Shown here: positions 14,365 to 24,389 of the stretch, one piece after another
Position numbering within the stretch: the stretch's first letter is position 1
Layout of the letters: each line of letters starts with the position of its first letter
Assembly: GCA_003483885.1 (NCBI GenBank)
Contig: DMXI01000403.1
Span: 1-30,497, forward strand
DNA length: 30,497 bases
Reading direction: 5' to 3'
From: Microscillaceae bacterium
GTDB taxonomy: Bacteria; Bacteroidota; Bacteroidia; Cytophagales; Microscillaceae
Notes under the pieces: generated by a model
Seen by the model: only the letters and a program-made list of their open reading frames with translations
Told to the model about the DNA's origin: nothing
The model's database searches: none
Translations under genes and position numbers: made by a program

Positions 14365-16626
14365 TTATTTTCCACCCGCCTTCAAATTCCGCAGCAGATA
14401 TTGCGTAAGTGTAGTATACAAATGCCTTGAGGTGTTTTTCCCTTCATAAATTCCGTGAGAACGATTGGGATAGGGCATTACCTGAAAAACTTTGTTATGC
14501 TTAATCAACTCATTGATCAACGCTTCGGCATTTTGGTAGTGGACATTGTCGTCACCTGTGCCATGTACCAGTAGCAAATTGCCTTTGAGGTTTTTGGCAT
14601 AAGTAATGGGTGAACCTTCCAAAAAATCTTCTTTGTTTTCGGTCACGAGTCCCATATAGCGTTCCTGGTAGATATTATCATAATACAATTGATTAGAAAC
14701 TGGAGCTACTGACATACCTGTCTTGTAAATTTCGGGGTAGCGAAAAAGCAGGTTTAAAGTCATAGAGCCTCCGCCACTCCAACCCCAAACGCCAATACGA
14801 TCTGGGTCCACAAACTTCCATTTCATGATTTCTTTGGCACCCATGGCTTGATCTCGAGAATTGACAACCCCAATTTTGCGATAAATGCTTTTACGCCATT
14901 GTCGGCCTTTGGGAGAAGGGGTACCTCTATTATCAATTGTAATGACTAAGTATCCTTGTTGAGCCAATGAATGAAACCACCAATTACGCCAAGACCATAC
15001 ATCTTTGGCGGTTTGTCCCCAAGGTTCTCCATATACATAAAATAATACAGGGTATTTTTTAGAAGCATCAAAGTTGGGTGGTTTAATCATCATCCCCTCC
15101 ATTTGCACATTGTCCTGGGTTTTAATTTTGAAAAACTCAATGGGTTTGATTTTGAGTTTGGTCATCAACTGCTTTACTTTTTGGTTGGTAACCAAGGTTT
15201 TAATAACCTTATGATTGGGTAAACTGATCAATTCGGTCATTGGAGGTTGGTTGGCGGTAGAGTAGGTATGTAAGGCATACTTACCACCAGGTGCAATGTT
15301 GTATTGGTGGGTTCCAGCTTGGTTTTGGGGAGTCAACCTCACTGCTTTTCCTTTTTTATAGATAGGTGCTCGATACAGGTAACGCTGAGTAGGATTTTCG
15401 GGTGAAGCAATAAAATAGCAATATCCTCCTTTGGGGTCAATTTCCAGTACATTGACAGCATCGAAGTTGCCTTGGGTGATAAGGCGTTGTTTTTTGCCGT
15501 CTTTAGAAATACTATAGACATGACGCCAGCCGTCTTTTTCGGTAACCCAAGTAAAATCTTGTCCCTTTTTGAGCCATTTCCAATCATCCTGACTGACTAC
15601 ATCTATCCAGGCTTTTTCTTTTTCTTCGTAAATTTTTGCGGCTTTTCCAGTAGTTGTATTGCAGCGCCAAACCTTCAAATGATTTTGTTTACGATTGACT
15701 TGTTGTACCAAAAGCGTATTGGTATTTTTCTCATACATCATTCTGGGTAAATAATGCTGGCGATTGTTTCCTGGGATATCCAGCCACTTCTTTTGCTGGC
15801 TTTTGAGATCAATTATCCCAATGCGACAAGCCGAAGGAGTTTCACCTACTTTGGGATACTGTACTGGTATCAGATGAGAATAGGTAGAATCAGTATTATT
15901 GATCATATAAAAGTTGCGAATATTACGAGCGTCTACCTGCCAAAAGGCAATTTGACTACCATCAGGGCTCCACCGAAAACCATCCCGAGCATCAAACTCT
16001 TCTTCATAAGCCCAGTCGAAAGTGCCATTGATCAGCCGATCAGTTCCACTAGTGGTCAATTGAGTAGTTTTTTGAGAAGCTAAGTCTTCTACATATACAT
16101 TATGCTTACTCACATAAGCCACTTGTTGGCTATTGGGCGAAAACTTGGCAAACATCAACGAAGATGTTGGAAGATTTTTACCTAGTTGTATGAGTTTTTT
16201 ACTCTTGAGAGAAAGCACCCAATAATCACCGCGAGTATGATAGCGCCAAACACGTTGAGTATTGGTGAAGATCAATAGCTGAGCTTTGTTTGGCGACCAG
16301 GTGTAGTTGCTGATATACAAGGGTTTAGATTGCCCTGCTGGAATCAATTGTTGAGCTGAAACGAGTACTGTTCTTTTACCCGAACGGGTGTCGTATTGTA
16401 CAATTTCGCGGGCATTGGGATAGCGACCAGAACGCTCTAGACTAGTATAAGCTTCGCCATTATTTATCCAGCGAGGTTGACGAAAATAATCTAAGTCAAA
16501 GTCGTTGGTAAGAAATAACCGATCCACAGTGATTTTTTCCGTAGCACTTAATGGAGTAGATGAATCTTGAGCTATCAAGTAGCTATAAAGGCTACTTACA
16601 AGCAAAACAAGTAATAGTTTTTTCAT
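14365..16626 (-). CDS. S9 family (DPP-IV-like) prolyl peptidase, secreted
   Basis: The 753-residue protein has a signal peptide (1-20, cut near IAQ). The eight-bladed-propeller half contains the DPP-IV double-glutamate loop YEEEF (207-211), which binds the peptide N-terminus. The alpha/beta hydrolase half contains the oxyanion tyrosine region VYGEP (531-535, Tyr532), nucleophile GWSGGG (Ser617), GTGDDNVH (Asp692) and NRSHGI (His724). All catalytic residues are present, so it should release N-terminal dipeptides, preferring Pro/Ala at position 2, in the periplasm or at the surface. It follows susC-susD on the same strand after a terminator-like hairpin, which suggests a peptide-uptake locus. 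A gene symbol is withheld because several S9B paralogues occur in Bacteroidota. Confidence 0.92.
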   Translation of the reverse strand: MKKLLLVLLVSSLYSYLIAQDSSTPLSATEKITVDRLFLTNDFDLDYFRQPRWINNGEAYTSLERSGRYPNAREIVQYDTRSGKRTVLVSAQQLIPAGQSKPLYISNYTWSPNKAQLLIFTNTQRVWRYHTRGDYWVLSLKSKKLIQLGKNLPTSSLMFAKFSPNSQQVAYVSKHNVYVEDLASQKTTQLTTSGTDRLINGTFDWAYEEEFDARDGFRWSPDGSQIAFWQVDARNIRNFYMINNTDSTYSHLIPVQYPKVGETPSACRIGIIDLKSQQKKWLDIPGNNRQHYLPRMMYEKNTNTLLVQQVNRKQNHLKVWRCNTTTGKAAKIYEEKEKAWIDVVSQDDWKWLKKGQDFTWVTEKDGWRHVYSISKDGKKQRLITQGNFDAVNVLEIDPKGGYCYFIASPENPTQRYLYRAPIYKKGKAVRLTPQNQAGTHQYNIAPGGKYALHTYSTANQPPMTELISLPNHKVIKTLVTNQKVKQLMTKLKIKPIEFFKIKTQDNVQMEGMMIKPPNFDASKKYPVLFYVYGEPWGQTAKDVWSWRNWWFHSLAQQGYLVITIDNRGTPSPKGRQWRKSIYRKIGVVNSRDQAMGAKEIMKWKFVDPDRIGVWGWSGGGSMTLNLLFRYPEIYKTGMSVAPVSNQLYYDNIYQERYMGLVTENKEDFLEGSPITYAKNLKGNLLLVHGTGDDNVHYQNAEALINELIKHNKVFQVMPYPNRSHGIYEGKNTSRHLYTTLTQYLLRNLKAGGK

Positions 16627-16691
16627 AGAAAATTGAGATTATGTGACACAAAGTTTTTCAATCAATTTAGCAGATATTTATCTATGCACAA

Positions 16692-16720
16692 AAAGGGGCA
16701 GGTAATATACCGGCCCCTTT
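16692..16720 (-). terminator. Terminator-like hairpin after susD
   Basis: AAAGGGGC (16692-16699) pairs with GCCCCTTT (16713-16720). After one mismatch the stem continues as GGTA/TACC with a three-base loop. On the minus strand only two further T residues follow the stem, so termination may be partial, leaving reduced read-through into the S9 peptidase gene. Confidence 0.65.
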
Positions 16721-16744
16721 CATCATCATTTTACACATTCTATT

Positions 16745-18223
16745 TTACTGAGTATCCCACCAAAGCTTTACACCAAATATACCGTCTACCACACCTGTGG
16801 TGGCCTTCGACACGTTATCAGCATTTACTGCGGCTTCGCTAGAAGGAAAGAATAGACGCACTGGAAGCCCTTTTCCTGGAAAAGCAGATTTGGGTACTTC
16901 GCTCAAAGTTGGTGTATCAGTACGGCGTTGTTCGGCATAAGCCTCGTTGCCTTGCATAAACAGAGAAACCCATTTCTGTTCTGCAATCAAAGTGGCCCGA
17001 GCTTCGGTAGTAGTGGCGTTATCAAAGTTTACATTTGATTCGGTTAAATAAGTGCCCAACGTACCATTATATTTGAGAACGTTTTGGGCAATGGCATCCT
17101 CATAAGCTTGCTTGGCAGTCCAGCTACCTGTGTTCCAGCCATTGTTGGCAGCCTCGGCAATAATGAATAACACTTCTGAATAAGTTTGGAGATATAAAGG
17201 TCCACCTGCATCTCCTACGAAAACATCACCAATCAATGATACCTTCGATTGAGTCAATAAATCTCCGCCATTGGTTTGTCCTACATAAGCAGGGCTTCCT
17301 GCATCTACGCTCTCTTTAGTAGGTTTGGCAAAGATAGAAAGGCGAGGGTCGTTGTGTGAAGTCAGAAAGTCAATCATCACTTTGCTTACCCCTTCGTTGA
17401 TATTGGCATTGTAGCTTTCTACTAGTGGATTACGCTGACCAGAAGCATCAACATAAGACATTTGAGCATCGTCACCATTACTGGTAAAAATTGGAAACTT
17501 TGTAGGATTGCTCAAAATCTCGCTAATTCCAGTTTGTGCAGTAGCAGCATCTGCTTTTGAGATACGAATGTATAGCCTCAATAACAGAGAGTTACAAAAC
17601 TTTTGCCACTGGTCTATATTCCCGCCATAGATAAAATCTCCCTGAGAAATAGGGTCAGTCGTGTTATCAAATAAGTCATTCGCTGCCTTAAGCTCAGCAA
17701 TCAAACCTTGGTAAATTTGTTGCTGATTGTCATAGCTTGGATTAAGCACGCCTGTTTGCCCTGTGCTATTGTCAAACCCTTTAAGTGCCTGAGAGTAAGG
17801 AATATCTCCCCACAAATCGGTGGCAGTTTGAAAGGCATATACTCGTAAAACAGTGGCAATAGCCTGTAAATTGGGGCGATTATCGGTTTTGGCATCCTCA
17901 ATAAGCACTTCTGCATTTACCAAAACCCTGGAATATAACTCACTCCAAATGGCCGCCACACTAGCATCACGAGGGGTATAAATGTCCGCTTCTGGGAAAA
18001 TGAAATTGGCTACGTGCTGAGTCCAACGAGAAGAAATGTCAAACCCAGCAGTATTTTGAGTAATGCTTACCAATCGTACAATTACATTGCCCAGTACATT
18101 TTCGGCTGGAGCTTTGGTAAGGTTATTTGGGTTGTCGTTGATTTCATCAAACTGATTGGTACAACCTACCATCAACAGCATACAAAGCAACCCTAGATAA
18201 AATGTTTTTTTGAATATTTTCAT
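16745..18223 (-). CDS. SusD/RagB-like outer-membrane lipoprotein
   Basis: The protein is about 492 residues from the ATG at 18223. A longer frame from 18274 would put 17 residues ahead of the signal sequence and is less likely. Lipoprotein signal MKIFKKTF...LLMVGC has the lipidated Cys at about 21, followed by the SusD-typical FDEINDNPNNLT. The body is helical TPR-like, with RWTQHVANFIFPEADIY and a YSEVLFIIAEAANNGW stretch. It resembles the SusD-like branch with an NPN motif after the lipobox (PF12771 type, from memory). It starts 37 bases after the susC stop. SusD-like proteins cap the SusC channel and capture substrate; the nearby peptidase suggests peptides rather than glycans. Confidence 0.92.
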   Translation of the reverse strand: MKIFKKTFYLGLLCMLLMVGCTNQFDEINDNPNNLTKAPAENVLGNVIVRLVSITQNTAGFDISSRWTQHVANFIFPEADIYTPRDASVAAIWSELYSRVLVNAEVLIEDAKTDNRPNLQAIATVLRVYAFQTATDLWGDIPYSQALKGFDNSTGQTGVLNPSYDNQQQIYQGLIAELKAANDLFDNTTDPISQGDFIYGGNIDQWQKFCNSLLLRLYIRISKADAATAQTGISEILSNPTKFPIFTSNGDDAQMSYVDASGQRNPLVESYNANINEGVSKVMIDFLTSHNDPRLSIFAKPTKESVDAGSPAYVGQTNGGDLLTQSKVSLIGDVFVGDAGGPLYLQTYSEVLFIIAEAANNGWNTGSWTAKQAYEDAIAQNVLKYNGTLGTYLTESNVNFDNATTTEARATLIAEQKWVSLFMQGNEAYAEQRRTDTPTLSEVPKSAFPGKGLPVRLFFPSSEAAVNADNVSKATTGVVDGIFGVKLWWDTQ

Positions 18224-18260
18224 TGTAATATTGTGTCTAAAGAATCTCCGTAAAACTTGA

Positions 18261-21200
18261 TTAAAATTTAGCATTTAAGCGAACCCCCATTGTACGGGCC
18301 GAAGGCGTAGAAATGTACTCAAAACCAATGTTGTTGACACCACTGGCACTAAAGCCGGTTTCGGGGTCTACATTAGGGATATTGGAGTGAATCAACCACA
18401 GGTTACGTCCATAAAATGAAATGCGTAATTTCTGCAAACTCAAACGTCTGATCCATTTGGTTGGGAATGTGTAGCCCAAGCTCAACGATCTTAGTTTAAT
18501 AAAACTCGCATCATAAACATACTCATCATGGCGCCCATACAAGTTGCCATAATAATCTTGAGGTAGGATTTTCACTGTGTTTACTGCCCCAGATTCGGTG
18601 ACACTGTTGGGTACCACAAAACCATCTTCACGGTTGTGACCAGTGGCTTCAAACTGCCCGGCAGCGTGTCCATAATAGTTGGTACCCGAGAAGATATCAC
18701 CACCGTGACGAATATCAATCAAGAAATTAAGATCGAAGCCTTTGTAACGGAAAGTATTAGAAATACCTCCAGTCCATTCGGGAGTAGCATTTCCTAATAC
18801 CTGTAAGTCAGAAGTAGGCGTAAGCAATGGTCTTCCGTTGGCATCTACGATTATTCGCCCTTGGTCATCCCGTTGCTGAGCACGCCCTAAAATGGCCCCA
18901 AAAGGTTGCCCAGGTCTTGCTTCGGTAATAATTCCAAAAAAGCTTCCAAGCTGGAAAGTCTCAATTTGACCACTTGGGTCTAGAGCCACTACTGAGTTGC
19001 GGTTGCGCGCATAGTTTACCTGAATGTCCCATTGAAACCCATCCTCGGCTTTGGCTTTGAAAGGAGTAGCACTCAATTGTACTTCTACCCCGTTGTTGTC
19101 TATTTGTCCAGCATTGATCACCGCTGAACCATAACCAGAAGCACGCGATACTGGCAGGCTAATGATTTGATTTTCAGTTTTGGATTGATAATAAGTGACA
19201 TTGACACCGACTCTGCGCTCAAAAAACTGAAGTTCTGTGCCAATTTCAGTAGTAGTCGTTAGCTCATTTTTTAGGTTAGAGTTTGGAATTACATTTGAGA
19301 TGCGGAAAAGGTTTACATCCCGAAATGTATTTGACTCAGCCACATAAGTTGGTTGTAATTGATAAGGTTGTCCGCCCGCACCTGCTGTCGCATAATTCAC
19401 TAAAAATTTCCCAAAAGTAAACCATTGAGGCATTGTAGTTACCCTTGACAACAGATCAGTGAAAACGACCGATCCTCTCACAGAGTGATACAAAAATGAT
19501 TGGTTGGTTTCGGGTAGGGTAGAGTTCCAGTCATTACGAAGAGAGAAACCAACACTAATGGCACGGTCGAAAAGCAACGTAGCATCCGCAAAAACACTTT
19601 GGATCTCACGGGTGGTATTGTAGGTATTTACCGGAGTTTCGCCTTTGGCGTTGTCAAACGAGTAATTATCGGCAGTAATCAAGGCCAACGCAGTGCTTGA
19701 TGTCCACTCAGTACGGCGGTTCATACGATTGGCTCCTACCAGAAAATCTACACTGAAACGGTTGTTAAGGTTTTTGCTTCCCAAAATTGCCAATTCCTGA
19801 TTGATCTCATTTACATTGTAATTTTGTTGAAAAATGCGCCCTTCACGTCGAGCATCAAATGTGCCTTTTGCAACTCTTTGTTTGCGCCCTTCCCGATAAA
19901 AATCATTCATTACTCGCCCTCTTACTTTTAGCCAATCAGTCAAGGCATAAGTAAGGGTAGCAGAGCCATTTACCCGGTCTCTACTTAGAGAATTGGTGTT
20001 TTTGAATAAGGTCCAGTAAGGGTTATCTGAGTAGTACCCCAACCAGTTTTTTTGTGAACCATCAGGGTTGGCGTAGTTATCTTTCAGGTGATTTACAAAG
20101 TCTATCTGGCGTCCCCCCCAAATAAATTGATTGGTAGGATTAGAGTATCCTCCACTACCACTACCATAGCCAATTACTGGGCGATTGCCTGAGTTGGTGG
20201 CAGTATAAGTGGCAGTCAATGTTCCACTCAATCGTTTAGACAATTTGAATCCCGCATTGGTCGTTACTATGTCGCGTTCCAAATCGGTGTTAGGCATCAT
20301 GCCTTTGTGATTAAACTTGGTATACCCTACACGAATGTGGTTTTTGAGCCCACCAGAAGTAATGGCCACATTATGAGTAGTGGCTACTCCGGTTTCGAAG
20401 AAATCACGGAAATTGTTTGGGGCAGCTACCCAGGGTTGTTGCTGGCCATGAAACTGGTCAATCAATTGTCCTTCAAACTTAGGACCCCAGCTTTGGTCTA
20501 CACCATCGGCGATGCCTCCACCTGCTCCATCTACCCAAGAAAACTGACCTCCCCAACCTTGGCCATAAGAATTTTGGAATTTAGGAGTAACAAAAGGACG
20601 TTCAAAACCAATATTGAAGTTATAATCCAAACCCAATCCTTTCTTGCCTTTTCCGTTTTTGGTGGTAATTAAAATCACCCCATTACCCCCTCGAGAGCCA
20701 TACAAAGCAGTAGCTGCGGGGCCTTTCAATACTGAAATACTGGCTACATCGTCAGGGTTTATATCAGCTGCGGCGTTTCCGTAGTCAATACCATTGCCCC
20801 AGCCTTGTACATTGTTAGAGGAGTTATCGTAAGGTACTCCATCAATTACAAACAAAGGTTGGTTGTTTCCTGCCAGTGAAGTATAACCTCGCAAAATAAT
20901 CCTTGCCGAGGAACCCACTCCGCCAGAAGAACCTGTGATTTGGGCTCCAGCAATTTGCCCTGACAGCGAGTTTACCACATTATTATCTCTTGAATCGGTT
21001 ATGCCAGCAGGCTTTACAGTTTGCACCGCGTAACTCAGCGTTGCCTTTTCTTTGCTTACGCCAAGCGCAGTGACCACAATTTCGTCCAACGTCTTGGTGT
21101 CTGCTTTGAGGGTAATGTTAAAAGAGGTTTGGCTTCCCACTTCTATTTCCTGAGCAGTATATCCAATGGCTGAAATGACCAATACTGCATTGGCATTGTT

Positions 21201-21389
21201 CAAGGTTAAACTAAAACTTCCATCGGTATTGGTAGCAGTTCCGTTACTAGTATTCTTTTCCATGATAGTCACCCCAGGGATTCCCTGACCGTCTTTGTCG
21301 ATGATTTTCCCAGAAATACTTCGGGTTTGCGCTTGTATATGTAATATAGCGCTGACTATGAAAATGGTTGTTAGTAGGTACTTTTTCAT
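18261..21389 (-). CDS. SusC/RagA-like TonB-dependent outer-membrane transporter
   Basis: The 1042-residue protein has a signal peptide (1-20, ending QAQ), then a carboxypeptidase-regulatory-like domain (about 24-100, ISGKIIDKDGQGIPGVTI). The TonB-box-like segment LDEIVVTALG is followed by the plug (about 115-245), with LRGYTSLAGNNQPLFVIDGVPYD and SVLKGPAATALYGSRGGNGVI, both classical SusC signatures. The long beta barrel ends in a terminal Phe. It imports substrate bound by the SusD partner using TonB energy. It is the first gene of a susC-susD-S9 peptidase cluster. No ECF sigma/anti-sigma pair or hybrid two-component regulator is in the window. Confidence 0.95.
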   Translation of the reverse strand: MKKYLLTTIFIVSAILHIQAQTRSISGKIIDKDGQGIPGVTIMEKNTSNGTATNTDGSFSLTLNNANAVLVISAIGYTAQEIEVGSQTSFNITLKADTKTLDEIVVTALGVSKEKATLSYAVQTVKPAGITDSRDNNVVNSLSGQIAGAQITGSSGGVGSSARIILRGYTSLAGNNQPLFVIDGVPYDNSSNNVQGWGNGIDYGNAAADINPDDVASISVLKGPAATALYGSRGGNGVILITTKNGKGKKGLGLDYNFNIGFERPFVTPKFQNSYGQGWGGQFSWVDGAGGGIADGVDQSWGPKFEGQLIDQFHGQQQPWVAAPNNFRDFFETGVATTHNVAITSGGLKNHIRVGYTKFNHKGMMPNTDLERDIVTTNAGFKLSKRLSGTLTATYTATNSGNRPVIGYGSGSGGYSNPTNQFIWGGRQIDFVNHLKDNYANPDGSQKNWLGYYSDNPYWTLFKNTNSLSRDRVNGSATLTYALTDWLKVRGRVMNDFYREGRKQRVAKGTFDARREGRIFQQNYNVNEINQELAILGSKNLNNRFSVDFLVGANRMNRRTEWTSSTALALITADNYSFDNAKGETPVNTYNTTREIQSVFADATLLFDRAISVGFSLRNDWNSTLPETNQSFLYHSVRGSVVFTDLLSRVTTMPQWFTFGKFLVNYATAGAGGQPYQLQPTYVAESNTFRDVNLFRISNVIPNSNLKNELTTTTEIGTELQFFERRVGVNVTYYQSKTENQIISLPVSRASGYGSAVINAGQIDNNGVEVQLSATPFKAKAEDGFQWDIQVNYARNRNSVVALDPSGQIETFQLGSFFGIITEARPGQPFGAILGRAQQRDDQGRIIVDANGRPLLTPTSDLQVLGNATPEWTGGISNTFRYKGFDLNFLIDIRHGGDIFSGTNYYGHAAGQFEATGHNREDGFVVPNSVTESGAVNTVKILPQDYYGNLYGRHDEYVYDASFIKLRSLSLGYTFPTKWIRRLSLQKLRISFYGRNLWLIHSNIPNVDPETGFSASGVNNIGFEYISTPSARTMGVRLNAKF

Positions 21390-21509
21390 GATGTAATGAG
21401 TAATTTACTTTGTCATGTAGTTAAAAATTTATAATCAGATTAATTGATTTGTATTGTCATTTGTAGACAACCCAAATAAAACTGTATTTCTTTGCAAAAA
21501 AGTACAATA

Positions 21510-21517
21510 CAAAAGTA
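21510..21517 (-). promoter_or_regulatory. Candidate -7 element of the susC promoter
   Basis: On the minus strand this reads TACTTTTG, matching TAnnTTTG. TTTTG occurs about 24 bases further upstream (21542-21546) as a possible -33 element. The leader to the susC ATG would be about 115 bases. Confidence 0.4.
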
Positions 21518-21648
21518 GAGGGCTAGCAAGGCCTTTTCCATCAAAATTTTATCAGAAGGTTGTATTATTTTAACAGGTATGGAATTTTATTAGGTGTTGG
21601 AATGGATAATTTGGGTAAATGTTGGTCTAAAAAGTGATATGTAGAATA

Positions 21649-21656
21649 TAATTTTG
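21649..21656 (+). promoter_or_regulatory. Candidate -7 element of the plus-strand TonB receptor gene
   Basis: TAATTTTG matches TAnnTTTG, with TTG at 21622-21624 about 24 bases upstream. It would give a leader of about 180 bases before the ATG at 21842. Confidence 0.33.
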
Positions 21657-21841
21657 TTGTTCTAAACCTACCAGACTTGATGCTATAATTCGACGTAGTT
21701 TTTTGTGTTTTTTTTTAACAAAAGGCAACCCTTTTCTTACCTCCCTAGTCTCCCCTTACAACTTAGGAAATATTGCAATAGAAGTACTAACATAGGGGAG
21801 CTGTTGTGGCTCCATTTGGTAAAACCCCACAAACCACCACC

Positions 21842-24220
21842 ATGAATAATTTTAAGTTTCTGTTGTTACTCATTATATGGGTGGCATTGGCCTTTTGGTG
21901 TCAAACCAAGGCACAAAGTATCAATCAAAACAAGAAAAAGGTGACCTTGAGTGGTTATCTGAAGGATGCAAACAATGGAGAAGGACTCATAGGCGCTTCG
22001 GTATTTGTAAAAGAACAAAAAAACGGAGCGGTGACCAACACCTATGGGTTTTACTCTTTAAGCCTGCCACCAGGAAAATACACGCTTTCGTTTTCTTATA
22101 TTGGCTATGTTACTCAAACTCAAGTGGTTGACTTGCAGGCGAATAAAACCATCAACTTAGAGTTGAATGAGGAGGTAAGCCAAACCGATGAGGTAGTCAT
22201 TACTGCCGAAAAGCTGGATAAAAATGTGCAAAGCATGCAAATGAGTGTGCAAAAGCTAAGTGCCAAACAAATCAAAGCCATTCCGACTTTTGGGGGCGAA
22301 TCAGATATTATCAAAGTGCTGCAAATGACGCCTGGGATTCAGAGTGTGGGAGAGGGGACTACTGGATTGTTTGTAAGAGGTGGTTCAGCCGATCAAAACT
22401 TGATTTTGCTGGATCAGGCCCCAGTATACAATGCCAACCATTTTCTAGGGTTCTTTTCAGTGTTCAATTCCGACGCCATCAAAGATGTAGAAGTGTACAA
22501 AGGAGGTATGCCTGCTCGATATGGTGGAAGATTGGCCTCGGTGGTAGACATCAAGATGAATGAAGGGAACAACAAGAGTTTTTCCGGTTCGGGCGGTATT
22601 GGTTTGATATCCAGTAGGTTAACCCTGGAAGGGCCACTGGCTAAAGACAAAGCTTCTTTTATTGTATCGGGGCGCCGCACCTATGCGGACTTGTTTTTAC
22701 GCCTCTCGAACGATGACGAAATCAGAGACAATCGCTTGTATTTTTATGATCTCAATGCCAAAACCAATGTAACCTTGGGTAAGAACGATCGCCTGTTTTT
22801 ATCGGGTTATTTTGGCAAAGATGTGCTCAATGTGGGCAATAACTTTGGGTTTTCTTGGGGGAATGCTACCTCTACGCTGCGATGGAACCATATTTTTAAT
22901 TCCAAGTTATTTTTGAGTACTACCTTGTTGTATAGCCAGTTTAATTATGGGCTATTTGTAGAAGAAGGAGTGCAGAACCTAGAGTGGTCTTCCAGCCTGC
23001 AAAATGTAAGTGGCAAGTTTGATTTTTCATACTTTTTGAGTCCCCAACTACAAATAGACTTTGGCTATCATAACATTTACCATACTTTTTCACCTGGTAA
23101 ACTGGAGCCGAGGGGCGAAAACTCGATCTTTAAAGGGTTGGAAGTACCCCAAAAGTATGCCCTGGAGCAAGCTGGCTATATTAGTATTGATCATCAATTG
23201 AGTCCTTCTTTTTCATTACAATATGGAGTGCGTTATTCAGCCTTTACCAATATGGGCAAGGATCGAATTTTTACTTACGAAACCAACAGCCAGGGAAGGC
23301 CAACCGTTGTAGACACGACTCATTATGCCAGTGGAGAGTTTTATAATACTTACCATGGTATAGAACCTCGTTTGGGGGCTCGTTTGCTACTAAGCAAAAC
23401 CAGTTCATTAAAAGCCTCTTATAATCGTACTCGTCAATACATTCACCTGGCGTCCAATAGTTCTGCTGGGTTTCCATCTGATGTTTGGGTGCCTAGCGAT
23501 CCACACATTAAGCCACAAATCGGGGATCAGGTAGCACTGGGGTATTTCAGAAACTTTAAAAATAATATGTATGAGTTTTCGGTAGAAGCTTATTACAAGT
23601 GGATGGAAAACCAAATTGATTTTAAAGACAATGCGGATTTATTGCTGAATGAAGCCATATCTCAGGAATTACGGATTGGGACTGCCTGGGCTGCTGGAGT
23701 AGAGTTCATGCTACGTAAAAACAAGGGCAAAACCACGGGATGGATTAGTTATACTTTGTCGAAAACGGAACGCCAAATAGAGGGCATCAACAATGGACAG
23801 CCCTATGCTCCTCGTCACGATCGTCGCCATAATATTAACTTGATTGTGAATCATCAATTAACAAAAAGATTGAGTCTGGCGGCGAATTTTACTTATGCCA
23901 CAGGAGCAGCGGTGACCATGCCCGCAGGCAGGTATGAGCTTGATGGTAAAACGGTACCTTATTATACTGAGCGCAATGGTTATCGGATGCCAGCCTACCA
24001 TCGTATGGATTTGTCATTGACCTGGAAAAGACCAGAAAAGCGTTTGTTTGGGAAAAAATTTCAGGGAGAATGGAATATCTCTATTTACAATGTGTATGCT
24101 CGTCAAAATCCATTTTCTATTCAGTTTAGCGAGAGTGAGCAAAACCCAGGAGAAACCCAGGCCGAAATGGTTTACCTGTTTGGCATTATCCCATCGGTCT
24201 CTTACAACTTTAAATTCTAA
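21842..24220 (+). CDS. TonB-dependent receptor with carboxypeptidase-regulatory-like domain
   Basis: The protein is about 792 residues from the ATG at 21842 (MNNFKFLLLL), with signal peptide to about residue 25. The carboxypeptidase-regulatory-like domain follows (about 33-110, LSGYLKDANNGEGLIGASVFV). The plug (about 125-230) includes LFVRGGSADQNLILLDQAPVYNANH and VEVYKGGMPARYGGRLASVVDI. The barrel ends in a terminal Phe. The length and plug are those of siderophore-receptor-like TonB proteins rather than SusC. In Bacteroidota this type is commonly paired with a DUF4249 lipoprotein, as here. The substrate is unknown. Confidence 0.92.
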   Translation: MNNFKFLLLLIIWVALAFWCQTKAQSINQNKKKVTLSGYLKDANNGEGLIGASVFVKEQKNGAVTNTYGFYSLSLPPGKYTLSFSYIGYVTQTQVVDLQANKTINLELNEEVSQTDEVVITAEKLDKNVQSMQMSVQKLSAKQIKAIPTFGGESDIIKVLQMTPGIQSVGEGTTGLFVRGGSADQNLILLDQAPVYNANHFLGFFSVFNSDAIKDVEVYKGGMPARYGGRLASVVDIKMNEGNNKSFSGSGGIGLISSRLTLEGPLAKDKASFIVSGRRTYADLFLRLSNDDEIRDNRLYFYDLNAKTNVTLGKNDRLFLSGYFGKDVLNVGNNFGFSWGNATSTLRWNHIFNSKLFLSTTLLYSQFNYGLFVEEGVQNLEWSSSLQNVSGKFDFSYFLSPQLQIDFGYHNIYHTFSPGKLEPRGENSIFKGLEVPQKYALEQAGYISIDHQLSPSFSLQYGVRYSAFTNMGKDRIFTYETNSQGRPTVVDTTHYASGEFYNTYHGIEPRLGARLLLSKTSSLKASYNRTRQYIHLASNSSAGFPSDVWVPSDPHIKPQIGDQVALGYFRNFKNNMYEFSVEAYYKWMENQIDFKDNADLLLNEAISQELRIGTAWAAGVEFMLRKNKGKTTGWISYTLSKTERQIEGINNGQPYAPRHDRRHNINLIVNHQLTKRLSLAANFTYATGAAVTMPAGRYELDGKTVPYYTERNGYRMPAYHRMDLSLTWKRPEKRLFGKKFQGEWNISIYNVYARQNPFSIQFSESEQNPGETQAEMVYLFGIIPSVSYNFKF

Positions 24221-24389
24221 TAGTCCATAATTGATAGTCAATAGTTCATAGCTTTTACAGGCGGCAGATTTGTTCCTATTTTTCAGAGCGCTAACTTGTT
24301 AATAATGCGCTTATTTTCAGGTGTTTATAAATTTTGTTAGTTAGAAGTAACTACGAACTACAGACGATCAACTACCAACTAATAAAAAC

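Larger units (their letters stand above)
21390..21841. other. Divergent intergenic region between the two TonB receptor genes
   Basis: This stretch of about 450 A/T-rich bases separates susC (minus) from the other TonB receptor gene (plus). Candidate promoters for both directions are listed separately. I see no further coding sequence, strong hairpin or repeat. A GTG at 21806 is in frame with the downstream receptor but precedes its signal peptide and is unlikely to be the start. Confidence 0.6.

Noticed and set aside
18224..18274. Upstream start extending the SusD-like protein by 17 residues
   Set aside because: It would place charged residues ahead of a lipoprotein signal peptide and overlap the spacing after susC; the ATG at 18223 begins a normal signal.
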